Shown here piece by piece: positions 9,701-18,165 of a stretch of DNA of 64,000 nucleotides. Location of the stretch: NCBI RefSeq assembly GCF_030546575.1, contig NZ_JAUOTN010000009.1, positions 1 through 64,000 of the forward strand, given 5' to 3'. Source of the stretch: Pontibacter coccineus (lineage in GTDB: Bacteria; Bacteroidota; Bacteroidia; Cytophagales; Hymenobacteraceae). The notes below the pieces were generated by a model. The model had not been told where the DNA came from. It ran no database searches and worked only from the letters and a program-made list of their open reading frames with translations. The position numbers were made by a program, and so were the translations under genes. How positions within the stretch are numbered: the stretch's first letter is position 1; each line of letters starts with the position of its first letter.

Positions 9701-10969
9701 AGATGGGTTGTTGGCGATCAGGCCATACAGTGCGTTGGCGTTGTTAGCGGCCGGGGCAAGCGGGTTGCGCTCGAACTGGTTACGAAAAGGATCGGCTTCG
9801 CCCAAGTCCATGTAGGCGACCATGTTGCGCAGGTTTTCGGTGCTGCGGTTGTTGTTGGTCACGTACAGCTCCAGTCGGCGGATCACGATGCCGGAGTTTA
9901 CCAGCGGCAGGTTCTGTAGCGTTTTGTCATAACGGCCCCGGAAGAACTGCGAGAGGAAGAAGTGGCGGTCTCGGTCATAGCTGTCGGCCCGGATCTCAAA
10001 AGGCTTATTCTGCGCCCCGTTCTGAATCACGACTTCATCGTTACGGCCACGCACGTTCGCGGCAATCGTAGTCACGCCCAGGCGGCCAAACTGCAACTGC
10101 GTTTTCAAACCAAACAGGTTTTGCGCACCCGTGATCAACGAGTTGTTAAGCGGCAGGCTCACATTACCGGCCTCTACCTTGCGGATAATCTCTTCCTCGA
10201 AACCGGTATAGTCCAGCTTCATGTTGTTCTCAAACTCGAAGTTGGCGTTGTTGTCCCAGTTAAAGTTAAGGCGCATTTTCTCGCCGATCTTACCCACCAG
10301 GTTGAGCGAAATGTTCTGGTCGAAATCAAAGTCGCCGGTGCGCTGCTGGCGGAGCGGGATGGAGGGGTTCTCGTTCCGGTTGAAACGGGCTCCGAACTTC
10401 AGGTTGACGTTACCATTCGGCTGAATGTCCACAAAATTGCCACCGAACACACGGTCAAACACCGGGCTGATGTAGATTTTCGGGACCAGGCGACGGCCGC
10501 TCACCACGCTCTCACCGTCCAAACCAGCTGACTTGGTGCGCCAGTAGTCGCGGATGGCCTGTTGGCGCTGGTAGCGGGAGTATTCCTCCCACGACATGGT
10601 AGAGGGCAGGCGGTAGTCCAGCTCACCCATGCGTTCATTGATATTGTACTGCCGCAGGCTGTCGTCCAGCTGTATCTCAAGCTCGATGTTAGACGGCTGA
10701 CCAAGCAGCAGGGGAGAAGAGGTAGGGCGGGTGCCGAGCGGGCTTCCGAGGCGGTCGCTCGGCGTAAAGGTCGGGCGGCGGCTCGGGATGTAGGGTTGCA
10801 GGCGGGCGGAGTCCTTCGGAATGGTATCCTGGACGAAAAAATCTGAAAAAATAAGGGTGCTATACCTGTTGTGAGAGCGCAATGCCGCAGCCTGCGACCA
10901 CCATGCCAGCATAGTGATAGCAGCAACCGTTGCAAACAGCAGGCTGTTTTTTTTACTTTTCCAGATCAA
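3782..10969 (-). CDS. sprA: SprA, giant outer-membrane T9SS translocon / gliding motility protein
   Basis: A 2395-residue protein, in the usual size range of SprA (Sov in Porphyromonas). SprA forms the very large outer-membrane beta-barrel through which T9SS cargo crosses. It starts with a basic N-terminus and a hydrophobic export segment (about 8-28). The mature part is rich in beta-strand patterns with many Asn/Asp/Tyr and aromatic ends, and SprA N-terminal-type segments appear twice (regions starting IYISPVFDRVFGG and, later, IKVPVSVQYG). The C-terminus ends in an amphipathic strand. It lies 15 bases after ruvA and is probably in the maeB-ruvA-sprA operon. Its cargo class is represented in the window by the subtilase at 138-2780. 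Confidence 0.95.
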   Translation of the reverse strand: MIWKSKKNSLLFATVAAITMLAWWSQAAALRSHNRYSTLIFSDFFVQDTIPKDSARLQPYIPSRRPTFTPSDRLGSPLGTRPTSSPLLLGQPSNIELEIQLDDSLRQYNINERMGELDYRLPSTMSWEEYSRYQRQQAIRDYWRTKSAGLDGESVVSGRRLVPKIYISPVFDRVFGGNFVDIQPNGNVNLKFGARFNRNENPSIPLRQQRTGDFDFDQNISLNLVGKIGEKMRLNFNWDNNANFEFENNMKLDYTGFEEEIIRKVEAGNVSLPLNNSLITGAQNLFGLKTQLQFGRLGVTTIAANVRGRNDEVVIQNGAQNKPFEIRADSYDRDRHFFLSQFFRGRYDKTLQNLPLVNSGIVIRRLELYVTNNNRSTENLRNMVAYMDLGEADPFRNQFERNPLAPAANNANALYGLIANNPSARNNDQVDSYLNSQGLQKAIDFEHVRARRLDPREYKFNPQLGYISLTTALLPDQVLGVAFEYTYNGQTYKVGELMEDYQNLRDDQVIHMKLLKATNPALEYPTWDLMMKNVYSLDATQVNRQNFQLQIVYKDDETGVDITSLKEPSPIQNIPLIEVLNLDNVNTNNDKPRDGNFDFLEGITIDPETGRIFFPVVEPFGSYLASQFEGRQDLVERYVFQELYEQTQTDAQQNTLKAKFYLKGRFQASSTDEIMLPGFRIAEGSVAVYSGGTRLEEGTDYQVFYDLGRIKILNPSYIASASDLRVTYEKAELLNIQPRSLLGARFDYRVNNDLNLGGTVLHLNERPYINRVSIGDEPTNNTIYGLDVNFNRESRFLTKMTDMIPFIQTKVPSSVTFSGEFAHLVPSATESPVNEDGTSYLDDFEGAETPFSLGGFNNTTWRLAATPAPLAQGQGLQYAYNRARVAWYTIDQIFYRDSEGLRPSNINDEELSNHYVRPVPRYEVFPGRDREIANAYEYTFDVAYYPQERGQYNYNPSLDGQGRLQNDPRKNWGGISREITFDTDFDNANVEYVEFWLMDPFLTGPKGRKDANGNPITSNDGGELVINLGNVSEDILKDNRYSFENGLPTSATDNQNLQTTEWGRVTTQQFLTDAFSAVPGARGFQDIGLDGLGDNAEREFFQNNFLGRIPGGAPQTVLSDPSADNFLHHLDAAYDQQNAGILERYKRFNGMEGNSPEQSRFSNYAFPDKEDLNRDNVISDLEQYYEYKIKLQPGGMSVGENYIVDKIVDTKTGDNVTWYQFRVPVRQPTGNVGGISGFKSIRFMRMYVTEFADPVVLRFVQFQFVANQWRTFLQPITDGNPCLNCTDDARSFTVSTVNIEENGEKVQDETIIPYVMPPGIERLRDYAATNNRRQNEQAMQLCVEDLKDSFSKAVYKNLSIDMLIYKRLKLFLHAQTRDPNTRDDDVQAFVRIGTDYTQNYYEYVVPLKLTPASTTSREGIWLAENEVDVALEDFVNAKVERNRTAGGWDNRRPFEVMLEGGKMIRVVGNPDFSEVQSVMIGLRNPTVPGEDARPQSVCVWVNELRVTDFRNNSGWAANARLNTKLADFANITATGSYTTIGFGALQQKIAQRARENTAVFDVSANIVADKFLPEKLGIKVPVSVQYGTMNSAPQFDPLDKDVPLDQSLTRYETNEAQREYRQEVSTRETRKSVSLLNVRKERTNPEAKVRPYDVENLSFSYSYAERLFTNIETDRDFTRTYTGAVAYTYTTTPRNYEFFAKSERLKSPYMRLIKDLNFTPLPSRFAFRADLDRRYNETFLQRRDPGSGLITSRGIEPTFQKYFFFNRIYDLKWDISKSLSLDYTATNRAVVDEPDYRINRDVDSLRYKNKVIWNNLRNLGRNTHFNQLVAANYKVPFDKFPLTDWLGAETRYAVTYIWTAGSTALNQDAAFQLGNTAENTTEFSVNGRFDMVKLYNKVKFLKEVNSPTQPQGGPPVPAPGDSVVQKRSEMKLAKGLARFLMMTRSVNFTYLQNRGTMMPGYLPRTHMFGFDDGFDAPGLPFILGRQYDLDELYNRAFTNGWYTDSSQYLNTPFSGINTETFTARANMEPFRNFNLQLDARRNMSEIEEVFYRKQFDDFGNIGTINERQNPINTGSFSTSFFALGTIFEPTANGTSAAFDNFIRNRYEIRERLTNANAAAGDSGYTLNSQDVLLQSFLYAYQGRDASGFKAKGGNPVKRAPIPNWRIDYNGLSQLAFFKRWFSQVNLTHSYNSTYNVTSFTTSLAYENDPGDYPTRTNEFGQLIPYYILNQLTVQERLELLGVNFRTNTNLTGRLGYRIERNLSLNLTNAQVTETNVKDYTFGFGYATTNFRIPFRIGGEQRTLENELTVRMDMSVRDNQTVQRAITQDEQGNEISQNQITNGTRQLQLRPTVDYVLSQRVNIQFYLLRTVSDPKISTSFRNSVSEGGVQLRVSLQ

Positions 10970-10984
10970 GTTGGGCTCTACCGA

Positions 10985-11578
10985 TTAAGAAGACTTCAAG
11001 GCAAATTTTATTAGTTCCTCTACGCTCAGGCTTCTGTCTTCCCGCTTGATGATGGCATCAAGCGTTTTCTCTGCCACGTTCTTAGCAAAGCCTAGTGTAA
11101 CTAATGCTGATAACGCTTCTGCACGTGACGTATTGTGTGCAGAAACGGGAACTGCTGTGCTACCAGCCAGCATGGTTTCTTTCTTTATTTTATCTTTTAA
11201 TTCCAATATAATACGCTGCGCGGTTTTAGCCCCGATTCCCTTCACATGCTGTATGGTACGCACGTCTTCCCGCACAATGGCCTGCTGCACTTCATCCACC
11301 GAAAGCGATGACAAAATCATCAGCCCTGTATTCGGTCCCACGCCTGAGATCGAGATCAGGAGCAGGAAAGTCTCCTTCTCAGCGGCTGTTGTAAACCCAT
11401 ACAAGGTATGGGCATCCTCTTTGATGTGCAGGTAGGTATGCAGCTTGCAGCGCTCCCCCTCAGGCAGTGACGAGTACGTGTTCAGGGAAATTTTGATCTG
11501 ATAACCTATGCCATTGACATCGACAATGACATAGGTTGGATCTTTCAGAGCTAGCTTACCGTCAATGTATGCGATCAT
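10985..11578 (-). CDS. ruvA: Holliday junction branch migration protein RuvA
   Basis: A 197-residue RuvA, which binds four-way junctions and loads the RuvB motor. The OB-fold N-terminus (MIAYIDGKLALKDP, VDVNGIGYQIKI), the two helix-hairpin-helix motifs (LLISISGVGPNTGLMIL and IQHVKGIGAKTAQRII) and the small C-terminal three-helix domain (EALSALVTLGF) are all present. The ATG follows the stop codon of maeB with no base between, so translational coupling is likely. sprA follows after 15 bases. ruvB is not in the window. Confidence 0.97.
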   Translation of the reverse strand: MIAYIDGKLALKDPTYVIVDVNGIGYQIKISLNTYSSLPEGERCKLHTYLHIKEDAHTLYGFTTAAEKETFLLLISISGVGPNTGLMILSSLSVDEVQQAIVREDVRTIQHVKGIGAKTAQRIILELKDKIKKETMLAGSTAVPVSAHNTSRAEALSALVTLGFAKNVAEKTLDAIIKREDRSLSVEELIKFALKSS

Positions 11579-13852
11579 CTATATATGTTTATTATTATAG
11601 TTTTGAGCATCTACGACAGCAATGGACACCATGTTAACAATCTCACGGATAGAACTGCCCAATTGCAGAATGTGCACCGGTTTGCGCATACCCATCAGTA
11701 CCGGTCCAATTGCCTCAGCACCACCTATTTCCTGCAACAATTTGTAGGCGATGTTACCCGATGTAAGGGTCGGGAAAATAAGTGTGTTCGCTCCTTTTTC
11801 GGCCAGCTGGCTGAAAGGATAGTGCTCACGCAGCAGGTTCTTGTTCATGGCGGTATTCGCCTGCAACTCGCCATCTATCAGCAGGTCCGGATAGCGCTGC
11901 TTCGCCTTGCGCACCGCCTCAGCGCCCTTGTTAGGTATATCGCCTTGCACGGAGCCAAAGTTAGAATACGACAGCACAGCCATACGCGGTTCCGTGTCGA
12001 AGAAACGAACAGCACGGGCAGTCAGGCCAATGATGTCCACCAGTTCGTCGGCGGTCGGGTTGACGTTCACAGTGGTATCAGCAAAGAAGTACGGCTCCTT
12101 TTTGTTGAGGATGATGTACATACCTGCCACTTTGTTGATGCCATCTTCCACCCCAATGATCTGCAAAGACGGTAAAATGGTTTTGGAATAGTCGCGTGTA
12201 AGGCCTGAGATAAGCGCATCTGCTTCGCCTGTCTCGAGCATCATGGCGCCGAAGTAGTTGCGATCACGCATCTGGCGGCGGCTGTCGAACAGCGTGAGGC
12301 CTTTGCGCTGTCGTTTTTTGTACAGCAACTGCGCAAACTCCTCGCGTTTCGCGTCTTCCTCGTAGGGGTCGATGATCACGCAGTCGTGCAGGTCGAGGTT
12401 GGTTTCCTCTATGATCGCGGCAATCCGGGCTCTGTTGCCCAACAGAATCGGATTCGCGATCAGCTGCTCTTTTACGATCTGCGCCGCTTTCAGGATCTTG
12501 TAGTGGTCCGCTTCTGCAAACACCACTGTCTTCGGATCTTTCTTCGCCTGGTTGGTGATACGGGTCATCAGCTTCTGGTCGATGCCGATGCGCTCCTGCA
12601 GTTCAACCTCATATGCCTCCCAATTGGTGATCGGGTGCTTGGCCACACCGCTCTCCATAGCAGCTCTTGCCACTGCTGGCGATACCGTGGTGATCAGGCG
12701 CGGATCGAGCGGCTTCGGGATCAGATAGGTACGGCCAAACGAGATAGTGTTGTCTCCGTAGGCTTTGTGCACCAGTTCCGGAACAGGCTCTTTGGCGAGG
12801 TCAGCCAGGGCGCGCACCGCGGCCAGTTTCATGGCCTCGTTGATCTCCGTGGCGCGCACATCCAAAGCGCCTCTAAATATGTAAGGGAAACCGAGTACGT
12901 TGTTTACCTGGTTCGGATGGTCAGAGCGGCCGGTCGCCATGATCAGGTCATCCCGGGTATCCATGGCTAAATCATAATCAATCTCCGGGTCCGGGTTAGC
13001 CAGTGCGAAAATGATCGGGTCTTTTGCCATCAGTTTCACCAGCTCCGGCGCCAGCACGTTGCCAGCCGAGAGTCCGATGAACACGTCAGCACCTTCCATG
13101 GCCTCGCGCAGCGTGTTGATCTTGCGGAGGGTCACGAACTGCGCTCTGTAAATGTCCAGGTCGTTGCGCTCCGGACGGATGATGCCATCCTTGTCGAACA
13201 TCACAATGTTGTCCAGCTGGGCACCCAGGGCCACGTACAGCTTGGTGCAGGCGATGGCAGCAGCGCCCGCGCCGTTTATCACAATCTGGATCTCCTCGAT
13301 TTTTTTGCCCGCCAGTTCCAGTGCGTTGAGCAGGGCCGCCGACGAGATGATGGCCGTACCGTGCTGGTCGTCGTGCATGAGCGGGATGTTCATCTGCTCC
13401 TTCAGGGCGTTCTCTATCTTGAAGCTCTCAGGGGCTTTGATGTCCTCCAGGTTAATGCCGCCGAAAGTTGGCTCCAGCGACTTCACGATGCGAATGAACT
13501 CTTCCGGGTCGGTGCAGTCGATCTCAATATCGAACACGTCTATACCTGCGAACTTCTTGAAAAGGACGCCTTTGCCCTCCATTACTGGTTTTGATGCATC
13601 CGGGCCAATGTTGCCAAGTCCGAGTACGGCAGTTCCGTTGGAGATGACGCCTACCAGGTTTCCCTTGGCGGTATATTTATAAACGTTTTCTTTGTCAGCG
13701 GCTATTTCTTTGCAGGGCTCGGCTACTCCAGGAGAGTATGCTAGGGCCAGGTCATGCTGTGTACTCAGCATTTTAGTCGGCACTACTTCTATTTTGCCGG
13801 GTTGTCCCTGCATGTGGTAGTTGAGTGCGTCCTCTTTGTTTACTTTGATCAT
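11579..13852 (-). CDS. maeB: NADP-dependent malic enzyme with phosphotransacetylase-like C-terminal domain
   Basis: A 757-residue MaeB-type enzyme that decarboxylates malate to pyruvate and makes NADPH. The N-terminal half is the malic enzyme: [12 protein letters not shown], the [20 protein letters not shown] stretch, the DDQHGTA motif and a nucleotide-binding [12 protein letters not shown]. The C-terminal third (from about 430) is the phosphate acetyl/butyryl transferase-like domain usual in this subtype, thought to be regulatory. It heads the maeB-ruvA-sprA run. The 297-base upstream gap (13853-14149) contains no clear -7 box and one terminator-like hairpin belonging to the next gene. Confidence 0.96.
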   Translation of the reverse strand: MIKVNKEDALNYHMQGQPGKIEVVPTKMLSTQHDLALAYSPGVAEPCKEIAADKENVYKYTAKGNLVGVISNGTAVLGLGNIGPDASKPVMEGKGVLFKKFAGIDVFDIEIDCTDPEEFIRIVKSLEPTFGGINLEDIKAPESFKIENALKEQMNIPLMHDDQHGTAIISSAALLNALELAGKKIEEIQIVINGAGAAAIACTKLYVALGAQLDNIVMFDKDGIIRPERNDLDIYRAQFVTLRKINTLREAMEGADVFIGLSAGNVLAPELVKLMAKDPIIFALANPDPEIDYDLAMDTRDDLIMATGRSDHPNQVNNVLGFPYIFRGALDVRATEINEAMKLAAVRALADLAKEPVPELVHKAYGDNTISFGRTYLIPKPLDPRLITTVSPAVARAAMESGVAKHPITNWEAYEVELQERIGIDQKLMTRITNQAKKDPKTVVFAEADHYKILKAAQIVKEQLIANPILLGNRARIAAIIEETNLDLHDCVIIDPYEEDAKREEFAQLLYKKRQRKGLTLFDSRRQMRDRNYFGAMMLETGEADALISGLTRDYSKTILPSLQIIGVEDGINKVAGMYIILNKKEPYFFADTTVNVNPTADELVDIIGLTARAVRFFDTEPRMAVLSYSNFGSVQGDIPNKGAEAVRKAKQRYPDLLIDGELQANTAMNKNLLREHYPFSQLAEKGANTLIFPTLTSGNIAYKLLQEIGGAEAIGPVLMGMRKPVHILQLGSSIREIVNMVSIAVVDAQNYNNKHI

Positions 13853-14097
13853 GGTATGCGTTATTGGTGTTGTCTCGTGTTAGTTGTTCCCTTGCGTTGT
13901 GCGGCTCCTGCGCCGGGCAGAAGCTTAAAGCCAAGTTGATAAGATTTTATGGTTTATCAAAGCCGTAATCAACAAAGATACGCCCTGAACAATCTCCATC
14001 TAGCAGAATAGGATGTTTTTTATCAGGCTGCTGATATTCTGCGATTCGTTAATGACCCGCATGGCAATAAGCTGATAAAACAGGAGGGGCGTAAACG

Positions 14098-14130
14098 ACG
14101 AAACACCCTTCCGTAAGAAGAGTGTTTCGT
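14098..14130 (-). terminator. Hairpin downstream of the lytic transglycosylase gene
   Basis: Inverted repeat with nine perfect end pairs (ACGAAACAC / GTGTTTCGT), extending to about 13 with one mismatch, around a 7-base loop. It lies 20 bases past the stop at 14150. The T-run on the minus strand is poor, so termination strength is uncertain. A TATACCT word follows at about 14137. Confidence 0.5.
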
Positions 14131-14149
14131 TTGATCTATACCTGTAAGC

Positions 14150-15658
14150 TTAGCTGAGAATGAGCTGTTGTCCGGGTTTGATGGCGCTGTTTTTGAGTTT
14201 GTTCAGCTTTTTTATTTTCTCTACTGTCACCCCTTCGTGACGCTGGGAGATAGTCCAGAGCGTGTCGCCTGGCTGTACATGGTAGACGCGCTCTTGCGGG
14301 GCTTTGCCTGGTGTTGGCTTAGCTTTGGCCGGCGCGCTAGCTGCCTTGTGAGTGCTGTTTCCTGCAGATGCCAGCAAAACCGGAGCCGCTTCCGGGGCGG
14401 GCTGCCATACCAGTAGTTTGTCCTGCACTCTGATGGAAGAACCGTCCAGCTTATTCCATTCCTTTATTTCGTCAATGCTCACCCCGAATTTGCGGGCAAT
14501 GGCAAACAGGTTGTCGCCGCGCTGCACAATGTAGGTTTTTTGCACCAGGCTGTCGTTAGGTGCTTCCTTAGTGGTGGCAGAGGCCAGCATAACGGGCGCT
14601 TCGGCTGGTGCAGTGTGTTTGGCCGGCGGAGGTGTGGGGACAGCGGCGAGCAGGATGCAGCTCTGCTCAGCAGCCAGCAGCTTGGCAGCCTGTGCCGGGA
14701 TGCGCAATTTGTAATTGCGGGTGGTCGCGGGAAGCTTCGGTTTTTTAATCTCCGGGTTCAGGGCCAGTAGCGCCAGCGTGTCGACGTGTAACTCGGTTGC
14801 CAGCTTCTCCAGATCCAGTGCCTGGTTTACCGTCAGGTGGGTATAGTCGGGTGCGTACAGGATAGAGTCAGAGAAGATGTTGTGCTCCGGCGCATACTTC
14901 ATCGCGTAGATCACCGCCGTCATGGAAGGCACGTAGCTGCGTGTTTCCTTTGGCAGGTATGGGAAGATCTCCCAGAACGTCTTTTTGCCACCGCCTGCTC
15001 TTCTGATCGCTTTGTTCACATTTCCCTGACCGCAGTTGTAGGCAGCCATGGCCAGTTCCCAGTCGCCATACGTGCGGTATAGCCTGCTCAGGAAACGCAT
15101 GGCAGCATCCGTAGATTTCTCGATGTCCATGCGCTCGTCGATGTACTGGTCCTGGTTCAGACCATACTCTTTGCCGGTCGATTTGATGAACTGCCAGGGA
15201 CCAACCGCGCCTGCCCACGAGGCCGCCTTCGGGTTCAGGCCAGACTCGACGATGGAAAGGTATTTGATGTCCTGCGGCATGTTGTACTTCTTCAGGTACT
15301 TCTCATAGATCGGAAAATACATATTTTCGCGGGAGATCATCGTGCGCGTGTACTTTCTGTTACGGACAGTGAAGTAATCGATGTGGTTGCGCACGAATTT
15401 GTTGAATACCAGGGGAATGTCCGCCTCAATACAGCTCAGCCTGTCCTGAATCACCTCGTCGGGCTCATAGGGGATGTACTCCACGAGCAGTGCCAGGTCC
15501 TCTTGTGAGAGGAAAGTAGTATCTGCATGGGGCTTTTTTAAGGAATCCTCTTCTGCGAGTCTTTCGAACCTGATCGTATAGCCAGAAGCCTGGGCATGGA
15601 AAGCCCATATACTTCCAGCCAGTGCTGCAAGTACTGTAAAGAGTCTAAACTGCATCAT
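14150..15658 (-). CDS. MltD-like lytic transglycosylase with two LysM domains
   Basis: A 502-residue secreted murein hydrolase. It has a signal peptide (about 1-25), then an SLT domain whose catalytic Glu138 lies in SIVESGLNP, followed by GAVGPWQF and the AMAAYNCGQGNVN motif. Two LysM peptidoglycan-binding domains follow, at about 375-425 (YIVQRGDNLFAIARKFGVS) and 455-502 (YHVQPGDTLWTISQRH), joined by Ala/Pro-rich linkers. It should cleave glycan strands in the periplasm. It starts 7 bases after gatA, so it is read with gatA and the tatA genes although the functions differ. Confidence 0.93.
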   Translation of the reverse strand: MMQFRLFTVLAALAGSIWAFHAQASGYTIRFERLAEEDSLKKPHADTTFLSQEDLALLVEYIPYEPDEVIQDRLSCIEADIPLVFNKFVRNHIDYFTVRNRKYTRTMISRENMYFPIYEKYLKKYNMPQDIKYLSIVESGLNPKAASWAGAVGPWQFIKSTGKEYGLNQDQYIDERMDIEKSTDAAMRFLSRLYRTYGDWELAMAAYNCGQGNVNKAIRRAGGGKKTFWEIFPYLPKETRSYVPSMTAVIYAMKYAPEHNIFSDSILYAPDYTHLTVNQALDLEKLATELHVDTLALLALNPEIKKPKLPATTRNYKLRIPAQAAKLLAAEQSCILLAAVPTPPPAKHTAPAEAPVMLASATTKEAPNDSLVQKTYIVQRGDNLFAIARKFGVSIDEIKEWNKLDGSSIRVQDKLLVWQPAPEAAPVLLASAGNSTHKAASAPAKAKPTPGKAPQERVYHVQPGDTLWTISQRHEGVTVEKIKKLNKLKNSAIKPGQQLILS

Positions 15659-15665
15659 TTATAAT

Positions 15666-17111
15666 TTATGCTTCAACGGTTAGCTTGTCCAGTATGTAAT
15701 TTGAGAAAGCGAGCAGTTGCGGCTCCTCAAATGAGCGGGTCATTAGTTGCAACCCGATGGAAAGGCCGTTCGCATCGCGTCCTGCCGGAATAGAAATGGC
15801 AGGAACACCAGCAAGCGAGGCCTGAACCGTAAAGATGTCAGCCAGGTACATGGCCAACGGATTCGCCGTATTCTCCTCTAGCTTGAAGGCCGTAGTCGGA
15901 GCGGTAGGCAATATAAGAAAATCATAATGTTGCAGCAACTCGTCCGTCTTATCTTTTATGAGACGGCGCACGCGCTGCGCCTTGGTATAGTAGGCGTCGT
16001 AGTAGTCGGCGCTCAGCACAAAAGTGCCCAGCATGATGCGGCGCTGCACCTCCGGACCGAAGCCCTCGGCACGCGTTTTCTTGTAAAGGGAGGTCAGGTC
16101 GGTGGCATTCTCGCTGCGGTAGCCGTACTTCACCCCGTCAAAACGACCCAGGTTAGAGCTGGCCTCTGCTGTGGTGAGGATATAGTAGGTGGGCACCATG
16201 AAGTCCAGGTATGGGAACTCCACAGCCTCCAGCTGATGACCTGCTTCCTGCAGCATGTCTTTCACACCGAGAAGGGTTTCCTTCACCTCAGCATCCAGCC
16301 CCTCGCTCTCGAAGCAATCGCGGATATAGCCGATCTTGTACTTTTTGTCTGTCTGCAGCAGTTGGCTGTAAGCGGGCACCGGGCGGTGGCTTACTGTGCT
16401 GTCATACTCGTCGCTGCCTGCCATTACTTCCAACAGCAGGGCCGCGTCTTCCACGCTTTTCGAAATGATACCGATCTGGTCGAAAGAAGAGGCGTAGGCG
16501 ATCAGGCCATAGCGGGAGATACGTGAATAAGTTGGCTTCAGGCCCACCACGCCACAGAAAGAAGCGGGCTGGCGAACAGAGCCTCCTGTATCGGAACCGA
16601 TCGAGGCCAGGCACAGGTCGGCCTGCACGGCCACGGCTGAACCTCCGGACGAACCACCCGGTACGCGGGTGGTGTCATCGGCGTTTAGCACAGGACCGAA
16701 GGAAGAGTTTTCGTTGGAAGCCCCCATCGCAAATTCGTCACAGTTCTGGCGGCCGATGATAATAGCATCTTCAGCAAGCAGGCGCTGCACAGCCGTAGCG
16801 GTGTAGAGCGATTTAAAACCGTTCAGGATCTGACTCGATGCCTGCAGCGAGTGGCCTTCATAAGCCAGCACGTCCTTGAGGCCGATCACCATACCCGCCA
16901 GTTTGCCGGCATGGCCTGCAGCGAGTTTCTTATCTACGGCATCAGCCTGGGCAAATGCTTCTTCCTCGAATAGCTCCAGGAAAGCGTTTAGCTCAGGCTT
17001 CTGCTTAATATTGTGAAGGTAGTGCTCTACCAGTTGTCTGCACGACAGTTGCCCGTTGGCAATATCGCTGCGAATGTCACGAAGTGAATGGTATGATTTC
17101 AAACTAGTCAA
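15666..17111 (-). CDS. gatA: Asp-tRNA(Asn)/Glu-tRNA(Gln) amidotransferase subunit A
   Basis: A 481-residue amidase-signature enzyme, the glutaminase/amidase subunit of GatCAB, which converts misacylated Glu-tRNA(Gln) or Asp-tRNA(Asn). The Ser-cisSer-Lys triad is readable: Lys79 in GLKD, Ser154 in PGGSSGGSAV and nucleophile Ser178 in GSDTGGSVRQP. FCGVVGLKPTYSRISRYGL is also typical. Length is normal. The start overlaps the end of the upstream tatA-like gene by 8 bases. gatB and gatC are not in this window. Confidence 0.96.
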   Translation of the reverse strand: MTSLKSYHSLRDIRSDIANGQLSCRQLVEHYLHNIKQKPELNAFLELFEEEAFAQADAVDKKLAAGHAGKLAGMVIGLKDVLAYEGHSLQASSQILNGFKSLYTATAVQRLLAEDAIIIGRQNCDEFAMGASNENSSFGPVLNADDTTRVPGGSSGGSAVAVQADLCLASIGSDTGGSVRQPASFCGVVGLKPTYSRISRYGLIAYASSFDQIGIISKSVEDAALLLEVMAGSDEYDSTVSHRPVPAYSQLLQTDKKYKIGYIRDCFESEGLDAEVKETLLGVKDMLQEAGHQLEAVEFPYLDFMVPTYYILTTAEASSNLGRFDGVKYGYRSENATDLTSLYKKTRAEGFGPEVQRRIMLGTFVLSADYYDAYYTKAQRVRRLIKDKTDELLQHYDFLILPTAPTTAFKLEENTANPLAMYLADIFTVQASLAGVPAISIPAGRDANGLSIGLQLMTRSFEEPQLLAFSNYILDKLTVEA

Positions 17112-17316
17112 GCTTTTTTATGTCCTTGATGGAGCGTTCGAGCTCGTCCTGGATTTCTTTTTTGGCATCGTTAAAGCTACGCAGACCACGGCCGGCAGAG
17201 CGTGCCAGGCTTGGGAGCTTGTCTGTGCCAAACAGGAGAAGTACTGCGGTTAGTACAACAAGTAATTCTCCTCCCCCTATGTCTCCCAGGAAGAGGAGGA
17301 TTGTACTAAGAATCAT
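17104..17316 (-). CDS. tatA: TatA/E-family twin-arginine translocase component (copy 1)
   Basis: A 70-residue TatA-type protein: one N-terminal membrane helix (GELLVVLTAVLLLFG), the hinge FGTDKLPSLARSAGRGLR, an amphipathic helix and a charged tail. TatA oligomers form the conduct for folded proteins with twin-arginine signals. A related gene lies 20 bases upstream, and the 3' end overlaps gatA by 8 bases. The hinge has Thr-Asp where the second copy has Ala-Lys. Which copy does the TatA, TatB or TatE job cannot be told from sequence alone. Confidence 0.88.
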   Translation of the reverse strand: MILSTILLFLGDIGGGELLVVLTAVLLLFGTDKLPSLARSAGRGLRSFNDAKKEIQDELERSIKDIKKLD

Positions 17317-17336
17317 AAAATATTATTCTGAAAAGA

Positions 17337-17552
17337 TTACTTCGTTGTGTTGCTGTCGTCTTTAACAGAGCTTTCGATATCAGACTTGATTTCTTTGGTG
17401 GCGTCTTTGAACTCACGGATGCCGCGTCCCAGTCCTTTCGCAAGTTCAGGTATACGCTTGGCGCCGAAAAGTAACAGAATAGCGAACAAGATCAGGACTA
17501 CCTCTGTGCCTCCTAAACCTCCGATAAATGCAAAAATGTTGGTAATTACCAT
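17337..17552 (-). CDS. tatA: TatA/E-family twin-arginine translocase component (copy 2)
   Basis: A 71-residue paralog of the next gene, with membrane helix ([16 protein letters not shown]), hinge [20 protein letters not shown] and an acidic/basic amphipathic helix ending in a polar tail. This hinge is closer to the standard TatA form. It is the first gene of a four-gene minus-strand run (tatA, tatA, gatA, lytic transglycosylase) and has a TATTTTTG -7 box about 30 bases upstream. tatC is not present here. Confidence 0.9.
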   Translation of the reverse strand: MVITNIFAFIGGLGGTEVVLILFAILLLFGAKRIPELAKGLGRGIREFKDATKEIKSDIESSVKDDSNTTK

Positions 17553-17581
17553 GGTCTTAAAGTTTTAAGAATGAATTGCTG

Positions 17582-17589
17582 CAAAAATA
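17582..17589 (-). promoter_or_regulatory. -7 box (TATTTTTG) upstream of the tatA-tatA-gatA run
   Basis: The minus strand reads TATTTTTG, matching TAnnTTTG, about 30 bases before the first tatA ATG. The -33 region is AT-rich with no exact TTTG. Confidence 0.5.
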
Positions 17590-18061
17590 AAGCTTATATT
17601 TTAATTTAACCCACATTTGGAAACATTAGTTTAGACCCACGTCATTATCTTGATGAATCACCCCATGGTGAAGAGTAAGGCAGGGTGCGGGAACGGCTTT
17701 TTGAGCCGTGATGCAAGTGAGTTGCAACCTGGTGTGCCAGAAGGCGTATAGAGGGGCAAATAAATTTAATATCTTGCTACTTGCGGGGTATCCTGGAGCA
17801 GATGCGCGCCTGTCTTTTCCCAAAATGGAAAAAATGTTTCCGCTAGAGGGAAAAACTTATACCCCAGGTATAAACCTTAATGCTGATAATCAGTTAGTTG
17901 GTGCTGTTGGCGTTTTTGGCAAGCTACTTGTAATATGCCGTGTACAACAGATTTACGCTTAATGGCCCGGCAGAGCGGTCAGGCTAAGAAGAAAAATAAA
18001 TATTAGGTTTTTTTAATCTTCTGTTTGCAAGTGTAATCTAAAGGTTGTAATTTAATCCATA

Positions 18062-18165
18062 GAAATTTAACACAGCCCTCCTGAACGGGAGAAAGTGTCT
18101 AAATATAATTTTAAGTTTGTTTTCATAGCTTGGAAAGGCACCCTGCTTTGTAGGGTGTTTTTTCT
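18062..18165 (+). ncRNA. Candidate small RNA (about 100 nt) of unknown family
   Basis: The unit has three parts in the right order. A TTTG at 18024-18027 is followed after 20 bases by TAATTTAA (18048-18055), close to the -33/-7 consensus. Next comes a hairpin with ACAC/GTGT outer and CTCC/GGAG inner pairs (18070-18098). It ends in a strong terminator stem followed by six T. No open frame fits inside, and no plus-strand gene lies upstream for the terminator to serve. It could instead be decay-prone leader or read-through control. I do not recognise a known RNA family. Confidence 0.4.

Noticed and set aside
3782-10969. Frameshift or gene fusion to explain the 2395-residue product
   Set aside because: This length is normal for SprA and the frame is continuous.
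17708-17962. 84-codon open frame in the long gap
   Set aside because: No signal peptide, domain or usual start context; overlaps AT-rich and repeat DNA.
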